Shown here one piece after another: positions 6,631-8,295 of a DNA stretch of 8,295 nt. The position numbers and the translations under genes are program-made. Source of the DNA: Pyrinomonadaceae bacterium (GTDB taxonomy: Bacteria > Acidobacteriota > Blastocatellia > Pyrinomonadales > Pyrinomonadaceae); NCBI GenBank assembly GCA_013812565.1, contig JACCTF010000576.1, positions 1 to 8,295 of the forward strand, read 5' to 3'. The stretch's first letter is position 1; each line of letters starts with the position of its first letter. The notes under the pieces were generated by a model. That model searched no databases and had not been told where the DNA came from. It saw nothing but the letters and a program-made list of their open reading frames with translations.

Positions 6631-6888
6631 GGCGTGTTTGGCTGTTCACCCGTACGAAAATCGCGGGTGCCTGTCGCGTTCTGCAAACCGCAACGACATG
6701 GGGTCACGCTAAGCGAGCAGCACCTCAAGCGTTCGTCTTCTCTATCTTCCCCTCCACACACGACAACCCTCCCGCCCTTGAAGCGACTACGCTCGCCGCC
6801 GTCTGGAAAATCTCACATTTTGTCTCTTTTCTTTGATTACAACCGGCTTGTTATGCGCCGCAAAGAATTTTCAACAAAGGAAACGCCT

Positions 6889-7218
6889 ATGACTAACTAT
6901 CAACTGGGCCAATGGAAGGATGAAGAAACGCAGCCGGCGGCAAGAGAGATTTCTTATGCCGTGCTCACACGCCTGCTGCGCGGCCTGCTTGATGGAGGCG
7001 CGCGCTTTCGCTACGAGGGGAGATTATGCACGGTGACCAGCGTTGATAACCGTTCGTTCGACTACACGGACGGCCGGTTGCTTCACAGCATCAGCTACTC
7101 CGCCTTTCTCAATCTTGTTGAGCAGAATCGCATCGCATTTGTTGCACGCACAGAAGGTAGAAGAATGTGGCGATTAAGCAGACGGGCCTTCAAACGCGGG
7201 ACGACTGAGACGCCGTAA
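6889..7218 (+). CDS. Unrecognised small protein (109 aa)
   Basis: I do not recognise this family. ATG 6889 is preferred because AAAGGA ends about seven bases before it and the frame before it looks non-coding; ATG 6853 is a less likely alternative without a ribosome site. The protein has a short polar N-terminus, a likely helix at 22-35 (SYAVLTRLLRGLLDG), then a compact region with alternating hydrophobic residues (RFRYEGRLCTVTSVDNRSFDYTDG, in two stretches 39-50 and 51-62) that suggests a small beta fold, then YSAFLNLVEQNRIAFV at 70-85 and a basic tail with Trp94 and several Arg. There is no signal peptide or membrane segment. A small cytoplasmic, perhaps nucleic-acid-binding, protein is possible given the Arg-rich tail, but that is speculation. 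The zinc-ribbon gene follows 197 bases later on the same strand. Confidence 0.65.
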   Translation: MTNYQLGQWKDEETQPAAREISYAVLTRLLRGLLDGGARFRYEGRLCTVTSVDNRSFDYTDGRLLHSISYSAFLNLVEQNRIAFVARTEGRRMWRLSRRAFKRGTTETP

Positions 7219-7400
7219 AAGTGGATATTGATGTGGGAGATGGAAGCTTTTCGCCCGGTCGTTTTTACCGAAGCGCCGTCCGCCGATCAGTACCGCTTCT
7301 GTTTGCATCCGGCCGCAACCATGATAAAAGTAGCGGCGAACTTTGCCCCCGCCCTGTTCGTACTTTCGGGAGTAGTAGCGACGATAATTCACCTTTTTCC

Positions 7401-7415
7401 AGAGGAGAGGCTTCT
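7401..7415 (+). promoter_or_regulatory. Ribosome binding site deciding the zinc-ribbon gene start
   Basis: AGAGGAGAGGCTTCT directly precedes GTG 7416, giving a strong purine-rich Shine-Dalgarno with five-base spacing. The resulting protein starts MYCPKCG, the expected N-terminus for this type of protein, whereas the frame upstream to 7221 looks non-coding. Confidence 0.75.
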
Positions 7416-7955
7416 GTGTATTGTCCTAAGTGCGGTCAGCAACAACCTTCCGGTAATGTGCACTTCTGTTCGCGGTGTGGGTTCCAACTTGATTCCGTTT
7501 CAGAGTTGCTTGCCTGCGCTAGTCTTGTGACACCCGAAGCAACCACGCAAAGCAGGTCGCAGTCGCTGTCACCACGAAAAAAGGGCGTGCGGCAGGGAGC
7601 AAAGCTGTTATTTATCAGCGTCGTGCTACTGCCCATCTTCTTTGCGCTGGCGATCTTCATCAATGGACCAGCTCCACTGATGGTTCCGCTCACCATCTTT
7701 CTCGCGGGGTTAACGCGGATGCTCTACTCGCGTTTGTTCGGAGAGGATGGAACGCCCGGCTATAAACAACCTCTAACGCCACGGCAAAGTGCGACGCCGC
7801 GCAGCTTTGGCTTACCACCATCGTTACAGCCATCACAGAGCGTGCGCGTAGCAGACTCGATTACAAAACGCGCAGACACAGCCGAGATGATGCCACGCGG
7901 GAGCGTTACCGAAAACACCACGAAGTTGCTCGACAAAGCCAGCGACAGTAGATAA
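7416..7955 (+). CDS. Zinc-ribbon, two-helix membrane protein (179 aa)
   Basis: Starting at GTG 7416, the protein opens with a zinc ribbon, Cys3-x2-Cys6 and Cys18-x2-Cys21 (MYCPKCG, FCSRCGFQL), followed by a Ser/Thr-rich linker and SPRKKGVRQG at 52-61. Two hydrophobic helices follow at about 62-83 and 86-105, joined by a short turn, so both termini should lie on the same, cytoplasmic side. The C-terminal 70 residues are Pro/Ser/Gln-rich and apparently disordered, ending with DTAEMMPRGSVTENTTKLLD (154-173). From memory, proteins with this ribbon, helix pair and VTENTTKLL-like tail are frequent in Acidobacteriota genomes; their function is unknown. The conserved tail after a low-complexity linker suggests a peptide recognised by a partner, which is inference. 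The gene ends shortly before a bidirectional terminator. Confidence 0.87.
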   Translation: MYCPKCGQQQPSGNVHFCSRCGFQLDSVSELLACASLVTPEATTQSRSQSLSPRKKGVRQGAKLLFISVVLLPIFFALAIFINGPAPLMVPLTIFLAGLTRMLYSRLFGEDGTPGYKQPLTPRQSATPRSFGLPPSLQPSQSVRVADSITKRADTAEMMPRGSVTENTTKLLDKASDSR

Positions 7956-7966
7956 GTAATAACTAA

Positions 7967-8013
7967 AAAGGTTCGCGGAGGAGCACTCTTTAAAGTGCCC
8001 TCCGCGAACCTTT
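7967..8013. terminator. Bidirectional terminator between convergent genes
   Basis: Arms 7967-7981 and 7999-8013 are exact 15-base reverse complements (AAAGGTTCGCGGAGG), continued inside by GCACT (7983-7987) pairing with AGTGC (7994-7998) past one bulged A, with a six-base loop. Towards the minus strand the stem is followed by a run that reads CCTTTTTAGTT, a good U tract for the glutathione peroxidase gene. Towards plus only CCTTTG follows, so termination of the zinc-ribbon gene may be weaker. Confidence 0.85.
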
Positions 8014-8050
8014 GTGGCGATAGCATTTATCGTTTGCCCCTGCGACTGCT

Positions 8051-8295
8051 TTAAGACTTTAGAGCTTGCTCAATCGCCTGAACCACCTTGTCGCTCTCCG
8101 GTTTGTCACCGGAATCAAAGCGCGCGATGATGCGGCCGTTCTTATCAACCAGAAACTTATTGAAGTTCCACTTGATCTCACCAGCGAACTGGGGGTTAGT
8201 CTCTTTCTCAGTCAGGTATTTATAGAGCGGATGCTTATCCTCCCCGCCGACCGAGATTTTCGCGAACATCGGAAATGTGACGTTGTAGCGGAGCG
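8051..8295 (-). CDS. Glutathione peroxidase, C-terminal half only
   Basis: The frame enters from the right edge and ends at TAA 8051, giving 80 visible residues beginning LRYNVTFPMFAKISV, then HPLYKYL and IKWNFNKFLVDKNG. These are hallmark stretches of glutathione peroxidases (thioredoxin fold), which reduce hydrogen peroxide and lipid peroxides using glutathione or thioredoxin. The Trp-Asn of WNF, two of the four catalytic residues, is present; the peroxidatic Cys or selenocysteine and the Gln lie outside the window, so the enzyme's type cannot be decided. Family members are about 160-180 residues, so roughly half is seen. An internal ATG at 8269 is not a start; homology continues upstream. 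Whether a signal peptide exists is not visible. The gene runs towards the zinc-ribbon gene and shares its terminator. Confidence 0.95.
   Translation of the reverse strand, partial: LRYNVTFPMFAKISVGGEDKHPLYKYLTEKETNPQFAGEIKWNFNKFLVDKNGRIIARFDSGDKPESDKVVQAIEQALKS

Larger units (their letters stand above)
6261..6888. other. Long intergenic spacer, no gene supported
   Basis: About 630 bases without a convincing gene on either strand. One plus-strand frame stays open from 6517 into the 109-residue gene, but its translation is rich in Ser, Arg, His and Pro and lacks a ribosome site. The spacer holds a GCAGAG-type repeat (6299-6341) and two consecutive stem-loops (6550-6630). The rest shows no structure that I can name. 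Confidence 0.6.

Noticed and set aside
6850..6856. GTTATGC, like the right core of an integron attC site
   Set aside because: No matching left core or foldable attC-sized partner was found upstream, and no integrase is present.
6517..6888. Open frame joined to the 109-residue protein
   Set aside because: Composition is unlike a protein, there is no ribosome site at 6517, and the ATG at 6889 has one.
7221..7415. Open frame before the zinc ribbon
   Set aside because: The GTG at 7416 has a strong ribosome site and yields the expected MYCPKCG start; the region before it lacks any motif.
7228..7530. 100-residue plus-strand frame starting MMWEME
   Set aside because: It overlaps the zinc-ribbon gene start in another frame and has no ribosome site or recognisable feature.
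8018..8032. Small dyad CGATA-GCATT-TATCG as a second terminator
   Set aside because: Five weak pairs are too few, and a far stronger terminator lies beside it.

Overview
The window looks like a piece of an Acidobacteriota-type chromosome, probably class Blastocatellia. This is inferred, not proven. The reasons are a small DUF7009-type protein, a zinc-ribbon membrane protein ending in an SVTENTTKLL-like tail, an ECF sigma factor coupled to a very large FecR-domain protein, and spacers rich in palindromes and short dispersed repeats. No tRNA, rRNA, transposase, cas gene or recognisable phage gene is visible.

Layout. Positions 1-1114 (minus) hold two tandem, clearly paralogous ankyrin-repeat lipoproteins; the second runs off the left edge. 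Positions 1206-4491 (minus) hold an overlapping pair: an ECF sigma factor and a 910-residue membrane protein with a cytoplasmic zinc-finger anti-sigma motif, one membrane helix, a FecR domain and a long internally duplicated C-terminal region that resembles DUF3352. Positions 4663-5568 (minus) encode an EamA/DMT-type ten-helix transporter. Positions 5569-6888 are mostly non-coding: they hold one small conserved gene (5874-6260, plus), a heptamer repeat tract, a solitary CRISPR-repeat-like hairpin, two copies of a GCAGAG-type repeat and a pair of stem-loops. Positions 6889-7955 (plus) hold an unrecognised 109-residue protein and a zinc-ribbon two-helix membrane protein. Positions 8051-8295 (minus) are the C-terminal half of a glutathione peroxidase, facing the zinc-ribbon gene across a bidirectional terminator.

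How the genes work together. The only clear functional unit is the sigma factor plus the FecR-type protein. The order ZAS motif - membrane helix - FecR - large periplasmic module suggests a transmembrane anti-sigma factor that holds its sigma factor until something is sensed outside. No TonB-dependent receptor lies next to it, so this does not look like classical iron-citrate (Fec) signalling. The ankyrin lipoproteins lie downstream on the same strand, behind a strong palindrome, and could be co-expressed only if that palindrome is leaky. The remaining genes appear to be independent units.

Several longest-frame starts are misleading. Start sites were corrected with Shine-Dalgarno evidence for the sigma factor (GTG at 4491), the FecR protein (ATG at 3938), the 109-residue protein (ATG at 6889) and the zinc-ribbon protein (GTG at 7416). 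The best candidate for something undescribed is the sigma/FecR unit with its duplicated sensor-like module.
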